NCBI RefSeq assembly: GCF_002994615.1
Contig: NZ_PVNK01000005.1
Span: 1 to 64,000 of the forward strand
DNA from: Enhygromyxa salina
GTDB lineage: Bacteria; Myxococcota_A; Polyangia; Nannocystales; Nannocystaceae
Length of the DNA: 64,000 nt
Direction of reading: 5' to 3'
Shown here piece after piece: positions 37,909-46,571 of the stretch. The position numbers were made by a program, and so were the translations under genes. The number at the start of each line of letters is the position of its first letter. Position 1 is the first letter of the stretch. Below the pieces are notes generated by a model that saw only the letters and a program-made list of their open reading frames with translations, made no database searches and was not told the DNA's origin.

Positions 37909-38994
37909 ATGCCCCGTCACGAAGCATCACTGCGCTCGCCTCTTGGTCTCATCTCGTTGCTGCTCCCCCTCGCCTGCGCGACGCCCGACGCGGCCCCGGC
38001 GGAGGCGCCCACGGAACCCCCCGGGGCATCCATGACGACGGGAGCAAACCCGGCGGCGACGACCGAGCCCGCGACCGAGCCCGCGGCCGCCCCCGCGACC
38101 GCCCCCGACCAGCCAGCGGGGCTCGCCGCGACCGCTCCGAGCGAGTTCGACTCCCCGCGGCCCGACGCGATCGAGCCGACGTCGATCGAGGCCCCGCTCG
38201 TCAACTCGATCGTCGACCTCGATCGCTACGACCTCAGCGGCCCGTCGATCACCGACATCCCCCTTGGCGCCAGTCAGGCCACGATCGTCGCCGCGCTCGA
38301 GGAGGTCGACGGGCTCCGCGAGCTCAACCTCGGCGGCACCCAGATCGTCGACCTCCAGCACATCGCCAAGCTCGACGCCGTCGAGCAGCTGATCTTATGG
38401 GACACCTACGTCGTCGACCTCGGCCCGATCCAGGGCTTCGACGCGCTCTTGACCCTCGACATCCGCGGGACCGGCGTCGACGCGCTCGAGCCGATCGCCG
38501 GCGCCCTCGACATGACCACGCTGCTCGCGAGCGAGACCAACGTCCGCGACCTCTCGGCCCTCGCCAAGCTCGACAAGCTCGAGGTCATCGATCTCGCCGA
38601 CACCGGCGTCCGCGATCTCTCGCCGCTGCGCGAGCTCGACAAGCTCCGAGTCCTGCGCCTCGATCACACCAGCGTCCGCAGCGTCCGCGCGCTCGCCGAT
38701 CTCGACCGCCTCGAGATCCTCTCACTCGACGGGACCCTGATCCACGATGTCCGCCCGCTGCTCGGGCTCACGCGCCTCGAGACCCTCTCGCTGGCCGACA
38801 CCCCGCTCGAGAACATCGGCGTGCTGTCGTCGATGACGCAGCTCGAGACCCTGGATCTTCGCGGCACCCGGGCGAGCTCCGAGCAGATCACCAAGCTCGA
38901 GGCCGCGATGCCCTACACCCTGGCCCTCGACGACGCCTGGAAGCGCGAGGCCAAGGCCAAGTCCAAAGCCAACTCCAGGTCTCCCAAGACCTGA
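37909..38994 (+). CDS. Leucine-rich-repeat lipoprotein
   Basis: A 361-residue lipoprotein (lipobox LPLAC, C23). A Pro/Ala/Thr-rich linker to about residue 95 is followed by about nine LRRs of 21-22 residues of the internalin type ('LRELNLGGTQIVDLQHIAKL', 'LEVIDLADTGVRDLSPLREL', 'LETLSLADTPLENIGVLSSM'). The C-terminal end is a short Lys/Ser-rich tail. Such proteins present a curved binding surface outside the cell or in the periplasm; the ligand is unknown. CATAAT at 37883-37888 and CGAGGA before the ATG are plausible promoter and ribosome signals. Confidence 0.85.
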   Translation: MPRHEASLRSPLGLISLLLPLACATPDAAPAEAPTEPPGASMTTGANPAATTEPATEPAAAPATAPDQPAGLAATAPSEFDSPRPDAIEPTSIEAPLVNSIVDLDRYDLSGPSITDIPLGASQATIVAALEEVDGLRELNLGGTQIVDLQHIAKLDAVEQLILWDTYVVDLGPIQGFDALLTLDIRGTGVDALEPIAGALDMTTLLASETNVRDLSALAKLDKLEVIDLADTGVRDLSPLRELDKLRVLRLDHTSVRSVRALADLDRLEILSLDGTLIHDVRPLLGLTRLETLSLADTPLENIGVLSSMTQLETLDLRGTRASSEQITKLEAAMPYTLALDDAWKREAKAKSKANSRSPKT

Positions 38995-39057
38995 TGAGGA
39001 CAGCTCGCCGCCGACTCGCCGGGGTCTGCGGCTTCATGGCACCATGCAGCTCCCGCA

Positions 39058-41148
39058 ATGAGCACGCTCGACCCCCAACGTCTGCTCGCCGCGATCCAGG
39101 TCGTGCATGATCGCTTCGTCGCCGATCGCGACGACACGGCCCGCGGCGAGGTGCTCGACGCCGCGCTGCGCGGCGCCCTGGATCTGACCGACAGCGCGAT
39201 CGGCTTCATCGCGCGGATCCGCAGCGCGAGCGCGGGCCCGGTCCTGAGCCCCGAGTGTGTGTCGGCCGTCGACGCTGGCCGCCACGCCAAGGTCGTCGAG
39301 TGGCTGCGCGACACCCTCGCCTCGGGTGCCCGCGGCGAGACCATCCCTCGCCCGCTCGCCAGCCTCGCCCGCGCGACCGAGCCGCTGATCCTCGACTACG
39401 AGCCGCGCCTGCCCGCGCTCGACAACTTCATGGCCATCCCGCTCTCGCGCCACGGCCGACGCTGGCAGCCGATCGCGATCCTGGCCGTCGCCAACCGCCC
39501 GGGCGGGTTCACGGCCGACCTCGTGTCCTCGCTCGAGCCGCTGCTCGGCGCGTGCGGGACCGTGCTCAAGGCCTACGAAGACGCCGACGAGCGGGCCGCC
39601 CGCGAGGCCGAGCTCGAGCGCTCGGAGCAGCGCTTTCGCACCTTCATGGACGCCTCGCCGTGCATCGCCTACATCACCGACGACGACCGCCGGGTGGTCT
39701 GGGCCAGCCGCGCGTTTGGCCAGCAATTTCGGACCGCGGTCGTCGACGCGATCGGGCGCCACGAGGACGAGCTCCTGCCCGGGGGCATGGCCGCGCGGAC
39801 CCGGGCGATCGGCGAGCAAGCCCGGGTCGCCGACGGCTTCGTCGACATGCTCGAGCCGATCGTCGACGCGAGCGGCGTGGTCCACTGGTGGCAGGGCGCC
39901 AAATTCCCGATCGACGGGGCCGCGGGCGAGCGCCTCGTCGGGACCCTCGCCCTCGACGTGTCCGACAACGTGCGCATGACCGAGGCCCTGCGCGAGCGCG
40001 AGGCCGCGCTGGCCGAGACCCAGGAGCTCGCCCGCCTCGGCCGCTGGAACTGGTTCCTCGAGACCAACAAGCTGACCTGGGACTCGCACTTCGAGCACCT
40101 GTGCGGGCGGCCCAGCGACGGCGATCTCGGCATCGAAGATCTCTTCGAGCTGCTCCACCCCGACGACGTCGGCCCGACCCGCCGCGCGCTCCACGAGCTC
40201 CAGCACAGCAGCACGCGCCTCAACCTCGAGCACCGCCTGCTCGTCGACGGTGAGGTCCGCGAGATGTACGTCGTCGCCCGCGTCCGCCACGAGATCGAGG
40301 CCGGGTCGGTCGTGCTCGCCGTCGCCCAGGACGTCACCGACCGCCGCAAGCTCGAGCGCTCGCGCCGAGATCTCGAGAGCAAGGCCCGCAAGTTCGAGAG
40401 CTTGTCGGTCCTCGCCGGGGGCATGGCCCACGAGTTCAACAACCTCCTGGTCGGGATCCTCGGCAACGCCGGGATCGCGCTCGACGACCTCGATCACGAC
40501 AGCCTCGCCGCGGCCTGCATCCAAGACATCGAGGCCTCGGCCGAGCGCGCCGCCCAGCTCACCCAGCAGATGCTGGCCTTCTCGGGCCGCGGTCGCTTCG
40601 CCAAAGAGGACATCGAGCTGAGCTCGTTGATCGCGGGCTTCGCCGAGCTGCTCCACGGCGCGGTCTCGGACTCGGTCAGCGTGCGCCTGGCCCTGCACCC
40701 CGATCTCCCCGAGATCCAGGGCGACCACGGCCAGCTCCGCCAGCTGATCATGAACCTCGTCGTCAACGGATCCGAGGCGATCGGCGACGGGCCCGGCGAG
40801 CTGACGCTGGCCACCGGGGTCGACGACTTTGGGCCTGACGACCTCGCCGATCTGATCGAGCGGCCCGATCTCGGGCCGGGGCGCTACGTGTGGATCGAGG
40901 TCCACGACACCGGCTCGGGCATGGATCAGGCCACGCGCGAGCGCATCTTCGAGCCCTTCTTCTCGACCAAGCTCGCGGGCCGCGGGCTCGGGCTCGCGGC
41001 CGCGCTGGGCATCGCGCGCAGCCACGGCGGCGGGATCATGGTCGGGAGCTCGCCCGGCGCCGGGGCCCGCTTCAAGGTCCTGCTGCCGCCCGCGCGCAGC
41101 CCCGCGGACCGGGACCACAGCGAGAGCTGGAGCCGCACGCTGCTGTGA
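39058..41148 (+). CDS. Sensor histidine kinase with GAF and two PAS domains
   Basis: A 696-residue soluble kinase with no membrane segment. Domains in order: GAF (about 15-175; 'DSAIGFIARI', 'LDNFMAIPLS'), a short coiled coil, PAS 1 (about 190-310; 'SEQRFRTFMDASPCIAYITD'), PAS 2 (about 320-440; 'LGRWNWFLETNKLTWD', 'LLHPDDVG'), HisKA with 'LAGGMAHEFNNLL' (H458), and HATPase_c with the N box 'IMNLVVNGSEAI', 'DTGSGMD', 'IFEPFFSTK' and 'GRGLGLAA'. There is no receiver domain, and no response regulator is adjacent, so it is an orphan kinase. A deleted second copy of it lies at 45706-46468 next to an IS91-type element. Confidence 0.93.
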   Translation: MSTLDPQRLLAAIQVVHDRFVADRDDTARGEVLDAALRGALDLTDSAIGFIARIRSASAGPVLSPECVSAVDAGRHAKVVEWLRDTLASGARGETIPRPLASLARATEPLILDYEPRLPALDNFMAIPLSRHGRRWQPIAILAVANRPGGFTADLVSSLEPLLGACGTVLKAYEDADERAAREAELERSEQRFRTFMDASPCIAYITDDDRRVVWASRAFGQQFRTAVVDAIGRHEDELLPGGMAARTRAIGEQARVADGFVDMLEPIVDASGVVHWWQGAKFPIDGAAGERLVGTLALDVSDNVRMTEALREREAALAETQELARLGRWNWFLETNKLTWDSHFEHLCGRPSDGDLGIEDLFELLHPDDVGPTRRALHELQHSSTRLNLEHRLLVDGEVREMYVVARVRHEIEAGSVVLAVAQDVTDRRKLERSRRDLESKARKFESLSVLAGGMAHEFNNLLVGILGNAGIALDDLDHDSLAAACIQDIEASAERAAQLTQQMLAFSGRGRFAKEDIELSSLIAGFAELLHGAVSDSVSVRLALHPDLPEIQGDHGQLRQLIMNLVVNGSEAIGDGPGELTLATGVDDFGPDDLADLIERPDLGPGRYVWIEVHDTGSGMDQATRERIFEPFFSTKLAGRGLGLAAALGIARSHGGGIMVGSSPGAGARFKVLLPPARSPADRDHSESWSRTLL

Positions 41149-41392
41149 CTCTGTCGTGGATCCAAAGTGCTCGCCGATCAGAGGATTCAGCTCGAGGCTC
41201 CGGCCCGACCGAGCACCCACCCGAGAAGGTCGACAACGGCACGACCACGGCGAGCGAGGACAGATAGGCGAGAAAGTGCAAGGTCCTCGACACCGACCAA
41301 CTCTATCACCCCGCTCGAAGATCAGGTGGCAGTCGGCGGTGCGGTCGACGAGTTCGGGCCCGAGGAGCCGCGCTGTCGTGGAGCCGGAGTGC

Positions 41393-41845
41393 TCAGCTCG
41401 ATGGCGGCGGCTCGGTGGGTGCGGGCTGACCCACCGGCGGCGGTTGACTCGCTGGTGCAGGCTGAGCCGCTGGTGCAGGCTGAGCGGCCGGTGCAGGCTG
41501 AGCGGCCGGTGCAGGCTGAGCTGCCGCCGCGGGCTGCTGGATCACCGTGTTCAACACCCACCCCGTGTAGGGCACGAGCTTGTAGACCGCCTTGCGCCCA
41601 CAACCGCTCACCCCGACTGCATGAACGCTACCGAGTTTTCTGTAAACGAGCTGCTCTGGAGGACAATCCATCTCGAACGGCGCCCTGGCCTCGAGTTCAT
41701 GGATTGCCTGGATCCCCCATGCATTGTCCTCGACCTTGTAGAAGGGATCGGAGCCCGGCGTCGGGACGTAGTACTCCGGCGTGGCGGCTGCCATCGGAGC
41801 GCAGCCACAAATCAGAACGCAGAGGATGCCGAGTATGAGCTTCAT
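41393..41845 (-). CDS. Small lipoprotein with GCG motif and AQPAP repeats
   Basis: A 150-residue lipoprotein beginning at the ATG at 41845 (lipobox LICGC, C15). The domain 'MDCPPEQLVYRKLGSVHAVG' followed by 'VSGCGRKAVYKLVPYTG' is a recurring myxobacterial motif in exported proteins ('C-P-x-x-x-L ... V-x-G-C-G-x-x-x-x-Y') of unknown function. The C-terminal 45 residues are Ala-Gln-Pro repeats (AAQPAP, five copies), encoded by a 15-bp DNA repeat at about 41456-41521. On the opposite strand, within 41149-41392, I see nothing certain; a weak 73-residue lipoprotein-like frame (41293-41072, minus) is probably not real. Confidence 0.75.
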   Translation of the reverse strand: MKLILGILCVLICGCAPMAAATPEYYVPTPGSDPFYKVEDNAWGIQAIHELEARAPFEMDCPPEQLVYRKLGSVHAVGVSGCGRKAVYKLVPYTGWVLNTVIQQPAAAAQPAPAAQPAPAAQPAPAAQPAPASQPPPVGQPAPTEPPPSS

Positions 41846-42031
41846 GGCGACGGAGCCTAACACACCGCGTCACCTTCGCGTCCTCGACCGAGTTCGGGCG
41901 ATCGGCCGTGCCCATCGCACACACAAGCGAGCCCCTCGAAGGTCCAGCGGGCGACGGCGGCGACGTGCTCGGGGCCGGCGAGGCTTCGGGCTCGGCCTCG
42001 CTCAGTCCCCGCGACCTCGATCGACCCCGAG

Positions 42032-42774
42032 TCACTTGAACAACAGCTTGAAGGCCTTTTCGGAGCAGGCCTTGATGGGTTTGCCGTCGACCATGAACGG
42101 CTCGAAGCGCCAGGTCGCTACGGTCTCACGCAGGATCTGATCGACCATCGGATCGCCGGGAAATTTTGCGCCGTGTGGATATCCGAAGTCTCACCGGTGG
42201 TGTCGACGCAAAACGCAACAACCGTTACCCCGTCGGCCTTGTCGAACCTCGCGGCCTTGGTCTGCTGCAGCGCCGCGGGGTCGGGGTTCGGGGCATGGAC
42301 CGCGTTGCTCATCAGCTGGCTCAAGGGCTGCATCGCGTACTCCCCGCTCGGGGCAGGGGGCGGCGGCGAGGGCTCGAGGTCCGCCGGTTTGGCTGCGAAG
42401 GGCTGACACTCCAGCGTGTCGGTGAGCTTGTCCGCAGCCATCAGGCACGTCACTCGCCGGCGGTGTTCGCTGGGCTCGAGGTTGCGACGCACGTTGTCGA
42501 GGTCGACGACACACTTGGCCGCGAGCGTGGCTCTGGCGGTGGCGCTGAGCCCTGGACCCTCGCCGAGGCTTTGCTCGATGAGCTCCATGAAATGCACGCA
42601 GACCTCAGCGCTGCCGGGCTCCGCCGCTGGCGGCGCCGAGCTCGAGCGCGGCGCCGCGTCGTCGGTGTCTGGGTCGGGCGGCGCCGACCCTTGGCTCGTG
42701 GCTTGGCTCGTGCAACCGAGCGCGAGGATCCCCGCGGCGGCGAGGGAGACGAGAACGCGCTGACGGATCGGCAT
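42032..42774 (-). pseudogene. TonB-C-like lipoprotein with a frameshift
   Basis: The open frame (42774-42118) encodes 218 residues: lipobox LALGC (C21), a linker, a four-Cys domain ('VCVHFMELIEQS', 'LAAKCVVDLDNVR', 'VTCLMAADKLTDTLEC') and the start of a TonB C-terminal-like domain ('VTVVAFCVDTTGETSDIHTAQ'). At about 42165, in CAAAATTT, the expected sequence continues in another frame: FPGDPMVDQILRETVATW, then 'RFEPFMVDGKPIKACSEKAF' and 'KLLFK' to a TGA at 42032-42034. A single lost base restores the whole domain, so this is either a recent frameshift or a sequencing error at an A run. Function unknown; the domain is shared by many myxobacterial lipoproteins. Confidence 0.75.
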
Positions 42775-42925
42775 CCCCGCATGCTGCGCCAGCCGCGCCC
42801 GAATTAGTATGCGCTGCTACCCGTGGGCGCCGACCGGAGCAGAGCCTGGCGCCAAGTCGCGCTCCAACTACGCGATGGACGACCGTGGACGGGCTGAGCG
42901 CCGCGCTGATGCACGGCAGGGCTGC

Positions 42926-43651
42926 TCACCCGTTGTCATCGTGACAGCACCAGAACCGCCGTTTTTCGTTCTTGTGGCAGGTACCCTCGAAGTTCTTCCA
43001 ATCGGGATCCCAGTCGTAGGTGATATCCTTGTTGCCGCAGAGAACGAAATCATCGACCGTGATGTGGCCGATCCACTTGCTTCGAGGATTGTAGAATTCG
43101 TCGAGCTTGCTGTTGATGTACAGGTAGGTCAGATCCTCGTAGCTGCACACCTCGCTGTGCTTGTTGCGGCAGATGTGGACTGCCCATCGATACTCGGTTG
43201 GGTTCTCGACCGAGCTGGAAATGCATAGCCGCGAGCCCGCCTGGCGGAAGCCCGGGCGACAACTCGACCGGGGAAAGCCCGCCGTCTCTTCGTCGATCGG
43301 GGCGAGCTCGCCGGGGCCAGGCTTGCTCGCCGGGTCGAGGGGATCCGTGCCCTCGAGGGCCTCCGTGATGTCCGGAACCTCGTCGCCGTCACGGTCGAAG
43401 ACATAGACCTGGCGGTCGCTGTCAAAGGCGACCGGGCTGAGGCCAGCGATCGCTTCGGGCGTCTCGCTGACCAGCACGTCGGCCCTGAGCAGCAGGGACT
43501 GGTCGTCGCCGATGGCGGTCGCGACGCTGGAAGCCTCATCGACATCGAGAGGCTCGCTGTCGCAGCCCGCGGCGGACATCGCAAGTAGGGCAACACCCCC
43601 GAGTGAGGCGAGCATGCGCCGGTGTTTGTGGACTTGGGCTGAGCTGTTCAT
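42926..43651 (-). CDS. Lipoprotein with calcium-type DxDGD repeat and Cys-rich C-terminal domain
   Basis: A 241-residue lipoprotein starting at the ATG at 43651 (lipobox SAAGC, C30). The middle contains one thrombospondin-type-3-like acidic repeat ('DRDGDEVPDITEALEGTDPL'), often calcium-binding. The C-terminal 100 residues form a separate Cys-rich domain with 'AGSRLCISS', 'RWAVHICRNKHSEVCSYEDL', 'WIGHITVDDFVLCGN' and the ending 'RRFWCCHDDNG', which I do not recognise by name; the six to eight cysteines and many aromatic residues suggest a secreted, disulfide-stabilised fold. Confidence 0.75.
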   Translation of the reverse strand: MNSSAQVHKHRRMLASLGGVALLAMSAAGCDSEPLDVDEASSVATAIGDDQSLLLRADVLVSETPEAIAGLSPVAFDSDRQVYVFDRDGDEVPDITEALEGTDPLDPASKPGPGELAPIDEETAGFPRSSCRPGFRQAGSRLCISSSVENPTEYRWAVHICRNKHSEVCSYEDLTYLYINSKLDEFYNPRSKWIGHITVDDFVLCGNKDITYDWDPDWKNFEGTCHKNEKRRFWCCHDDNG

Positions 43652-43838
43652 GTGGTCACCGAAGTGCAACCCCTGTGCCCACTCAAACACCCGCGTCGTG
43701 TATCGAGCGCCGCTTCGCTGCAGCCGCGACCTCGGCCCGGACGCACCCGCGTCCGCAGCGGACGCGATCCCGGTCGGCGGTCATGCCTGGCACCGCCCTG
43801 GCCGATCCGCTGGGCGCCGAGTACTGTCACCTGCCCGA

Positions 43839-44191
43839 ATGACTTATCTGTGTCTCGGAGATCTCGTCGGCCGCTCCGCCGACGAGCTCGCGATGCTCGT
43901 CCACATGGACGCGCACGAGGCCTTCACCCCGGACGAGCCCTGGGACCTCGACGCACGCGTCCTGAGTGTCTGTGGTGGTCGGGTGGAGCTGGCGTGGGAG
44001 GGGAAGGACGCTCGCGCGCTCGCGCGGGGCCCTCTCGGCGAGCTGTACGTGCTAGCCGGCGAGCGCCTGGACGTGGGCCGACGTGACGGCAGGCGCCTTT
44101 GCTGGGAGGTCGCCGCCGACGGCGTCACGGGCCTCTTCAACGCCGGCGACGCGATCTTCGCAGCTTTCGACGGACATCTCTGGCGTCGTTC
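43839..44191 (+). pseudogene. Gene truncated by the IS91-type insertion
   Basis: From the ATG at 43839 about 118 residues look coding ('MTYLCLGDLVGRSADELAML', 'GRVELAWEGKDARALA', 'LGELYVLAGERLDVG', 'AGDAIFAAFDGHLWRRS') and read like the start of a propeller or repeat protein. At about 44191 the sequence passes into the IS91-type element and the frame runs on to 44306 in transposon DNA. No downstream half is found on the other side of the element at 46470-46570. The function of the intact gene cannot be told. Confidence 0.55.
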
Positions 44192-45663
44192 GCAGGTGGA
44201 CGAGGCGCACCGAGGCCGAGCTCGGCGAGCACACGCGCGATGTCGTCGGGCTTGTTGGCGATCTTCACCAAGCGCATCGCACCGCGGCAGCGCGGGTAGG
44301 TCATGATGTCGACCGCGAACACCCTCTGCAGCAGCCACGCCCAAGGGTGTCGAGCGGGTTGCTTGGCGAGCGCCTCGAGCTCGGTCGCCTCGCCGTCGAA
44401 CAACAAACCAGTCTGCGTCGGCTCAGTGGGCTCGGGCTCGGGACCTGGCACGACCTCGGGCCGCGCCTTGGCGTGGGCTGCGAGCACGCCGTGGTAGCGC
44501 AACGTATGAAACCGTGGTGGCGGTATCAGGGCACACAGCCGCGCGATGAGGTCGAGCGGATCGAGCAAGACGGCGTGCACGCCATTTTTCCACGCGTGCC
44601 GAAAGTTGTAGCGGCAGCGACCATCGGCGGTCGGCTCGAGGCGCTCTTGGGCGATCGGCGGTCGCGCGACGTATCGACACAATCGCGAACGCCGTTGGCG
44701 GTCGCGGCTGGGCACCGCCGCGCCCGCGTGCACGTTGACGCCACCAACTTCGGCGAGCGCGTCGTTGGGCTTGGGCTTGGCGACTTCTCGCACCGTGTGC
44801 GCGAGCTTGCGAGTCTGCTGCCCGGGTGCGTCGCCGAGCAGCTGTCGGTCCGCGGCCGAGGCCCCATAGCATGACGCGAGGACCGGCTGCTCCTGCCCGA
44901 GCAGATCGGCCCCGTCGTCACCCGCGAGCTCGTCGAGCGAGCGACCGTGACGTTCGAGCACGACGCCGAGTCGCTCGTGGGTCCACCTCGCAACGTCGGT
45001 GACCTCCTCGTGGGTGGGAGCGCCGAGTTCGTGGAAGCGCAGCGCACCCGCGTCATCTCTCACGTACACGCCATCGATCACGAGGCAATGGAAGTGCACG
45101 TTCAGCCGCAGCGAGGAGTCGCCGCGCTGAATGAAGGTGACGGCACCGAACAGCGCATCGTCGACTGAGCCCAGGCCGAGCTGCGCCTTCGCTCGACGAC
45201 GAAGCGAGCGCCGCAGCGAGACGATGAACGCGTCGAGCACGTCGGCACATAGCTTGCGGTCGTAGCCCATCACATAGCGCAGCCGCCACGGCAGTGAGCA
45301 CACCCACTGCCGAACGGGGGCCTCCGGGAACACTTCGTCGACGAGGTGCGCGGCGACGTCAGCCATGCGCCGACCCGTGCACGACGGGCAGAATCCTCGC
45401 TTCTTGCAGGAGAACGCCACGGTCAGCGACTCGCCACACTGCCGGCAAGCAAAGTGGGCGAGACCGTGCTCGAGCATGCCGCAGCGCAGGTACGCCTCGA
45501 ACTCCTCGACGATGAAGTCGGGCAAGCCGCCAGACTCGTCGGCTCGCTCGAGGAAGCTCGGCCAGTGCTGCTCGATGAGCTGGTACAGCAGCGTCTCGTC
45601 GGGCCGGCGGCGCTGGTAGCTGTCTCGGCGCGGAGTCGTCGAGCACGGCGAGCGAGCAGCCAC
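44137..45663 (-). CDS. IS91-family rolling-circle transposase
   Basis: A 508-residue transposase. The N-terminal zinc-binding region has 'HFACRQCGESLTVAFSCKKR' and 'FCPSCTGRRMADVAAHLVDE'. The catalytic part has the metal motif 'VHFHCLVIDGVY' and a candidate active-site tyrosine in 'RYVARPPIAQERL', then 'HTLRYHGVLAAHAKAR', typical of IS91/IS801/ISCR proteins. The start is a GTG at 45663. The last residues (below about 44191) are read from flanking host DNA if the insertion point inferred from GAAC is right. The frame is intact, so the element could still be active. Confidence 0.9.
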   Translation of the reverse strand: MAARSPCSTTPRRDSYQRRRPDETLLYQLIEQHWPSFLERADESGGLPDFIVEEFEAYLRCGMLEHGLAHFACRQCGESLTVAFSCKKRGFCPSCTGRRMADVAAHLVDEVFPEAPVRQWVCSLPWRLRYVMGYDRKLCADVLDAFIVSLRRSLRRRAKAQLGLGSVDDALFGAVTFIQRGDSSLRLNVHFHCLVIDGVYVRDDAGALRFHELGAPTHEEVTDVARWTHERLGVVLERHGRSLDELAGDDGADLLGQEQPVLASCYGASAADRQLLGDAPGQQTRKLAHTVREVAKPKPNDALAEVGGVNVHAGAAVPSRDRQRRSRLCRYVARPPIAQERLEPTADGRCRYNFRHAWKNGVHAVLLDPLDLIARLCALIPPPRFHTLRYHGVLAAHAKARPEVVPGPEPEPTEPTQTGLLFDGEATELEALAKQPARHPWAWLLQRVFAVDIMTYPRCRGAMRLVKIANKPDDIARVLAELGLGAPRPPANDARDVRRKLRRSRRRR

Positions 45664-45705
45664 GACCAGCTCCTCGGCCGTCGTGGTCTCGCTTTGCAGA
45701 GCTCA
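44192..45705 (-). mobile_element. IS91-family insertion sequence
   Basis: Approximate limits. The transposase is on the minus strand. Its 3' side ends at about 44191 next to GAAC (minus strand, 44188-44191), the tetranucleotide that IS91-family elements use beside their origin end. The 5' side meets the duplicated histidine-kinase fragment at 45706; a small inverted repeat, CCACGAC and GTCGTGG, lies at 45660-45686 and may belong to the terminus end. No terminal inverted repeats or target duplication are expected for this rolling-circle family, and none is seen. Confidence 0.65.
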
Positions 45706-46468
45706 ACGCCGACGAGCGCGCCGCCCGCGAGGCCGAGCTCGAGCGCTCGGAGCAGCGCTTTCGCACCTTCATGGACGCCTCGCCCTGCATCGCCAACATC
45801 ACCGACGACGACCGCCGGGTGGTCTGGGCCAGCCGCGCCTTCGGCCGCCAGTTTCGGACCGCGGTCGTCGACGCGATCTCACCCAGCAGTTGCTGGCTTT
45901 CTCAGGCCGCGGTCGCTTCGTCAAAGAGGACATCGAGCTGAGCTCGTTGATCGCGGGCTTCGCCGAGCTGCTCCACGGCGCGGTCTCGGACTCGGTCAGC
46001 GTGCGCCTGGCCCTGCACCCCGATCTGCCCGAGATCCAGGGCGACCACGGCCAGCTCCGCCAGCTGATCATGAACCTCGTCGTCAACGGCTCCGAGGCGA
46101 TCGGCGACGGGCCCGGCGAGCTGACCCTGGCCACCGGGGTCGACGACTTTGGGCCTGACGACCTCGCCCAGCTGATCCAGCGGCCGGAGCTCGGGCCGGG
46201 GCGCTACGTCTGGATCGAGGTCCACGACACCGGCTCGGGCATGGATCAGGCCACGCGCGAGCGCATCTTCGAGCCCTTCTTCTCGACCAAGCTCGCGGGC
46301 CGCGGGCTCGGGCTCGCGGCCGCGCTGGGCATCGCGCGCGGCCACGGCGGCGGGATCATGGTCGGGAGCTCGCCCGGCGCGGGGGCCCGCTTCAAGGTCC
46401 TGCTGCCGCCCGCGCGCAGCCCCGTAGACCGGGGCCGCAGCGAGAGCTGGAGTCGCACGCTGCTGTGA
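45706..46468 (+). pseudogene. Deleted partial copy of the histidine kinase at 39058-41148
   Basis: 45706-45876 matches 39581-39752 (end of the GAF region into PAS 1), and 45877-46468 matches 40558-41148 (end of HisKA and all of HATPase_c), with about 97% identity by eye. The intervening 805 bp of the parent, including most of PAS 1, PAS 2 and the phospho-acceptor histidine, are missing, and the deletion changes the reading frame. Similarity continues a few bases past the stop codon to about 46482. The copy has no start codon or promoter of its own. It begins exactly where the IS91 element ends. Confidence 0.88.
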
Positions 46469-46571
46469 CCGTGTCGTAGATCTGGAGCTCGCTCCGTTTC
46501 GCGGGGTCGTGGCCGTGCCCGTCAAACTAAATTAACTGCAACACGGCGTCGCGCGGGCCGATGAGCTTCGC

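Noticed and set aside
39034-41220. 728-residue open frame antisense to the histidine kinase
   Set aside because: Mirror of codon bias; the plus-strand gene has all kinase motifs.
41072-41293. 73-residue lipoprotein-like frame on the minus strand
   Set aside because: It has a hydrophobic segment and a Cys, but most of it overlaps the histidine kinase end in antisense and no relative is recognised.
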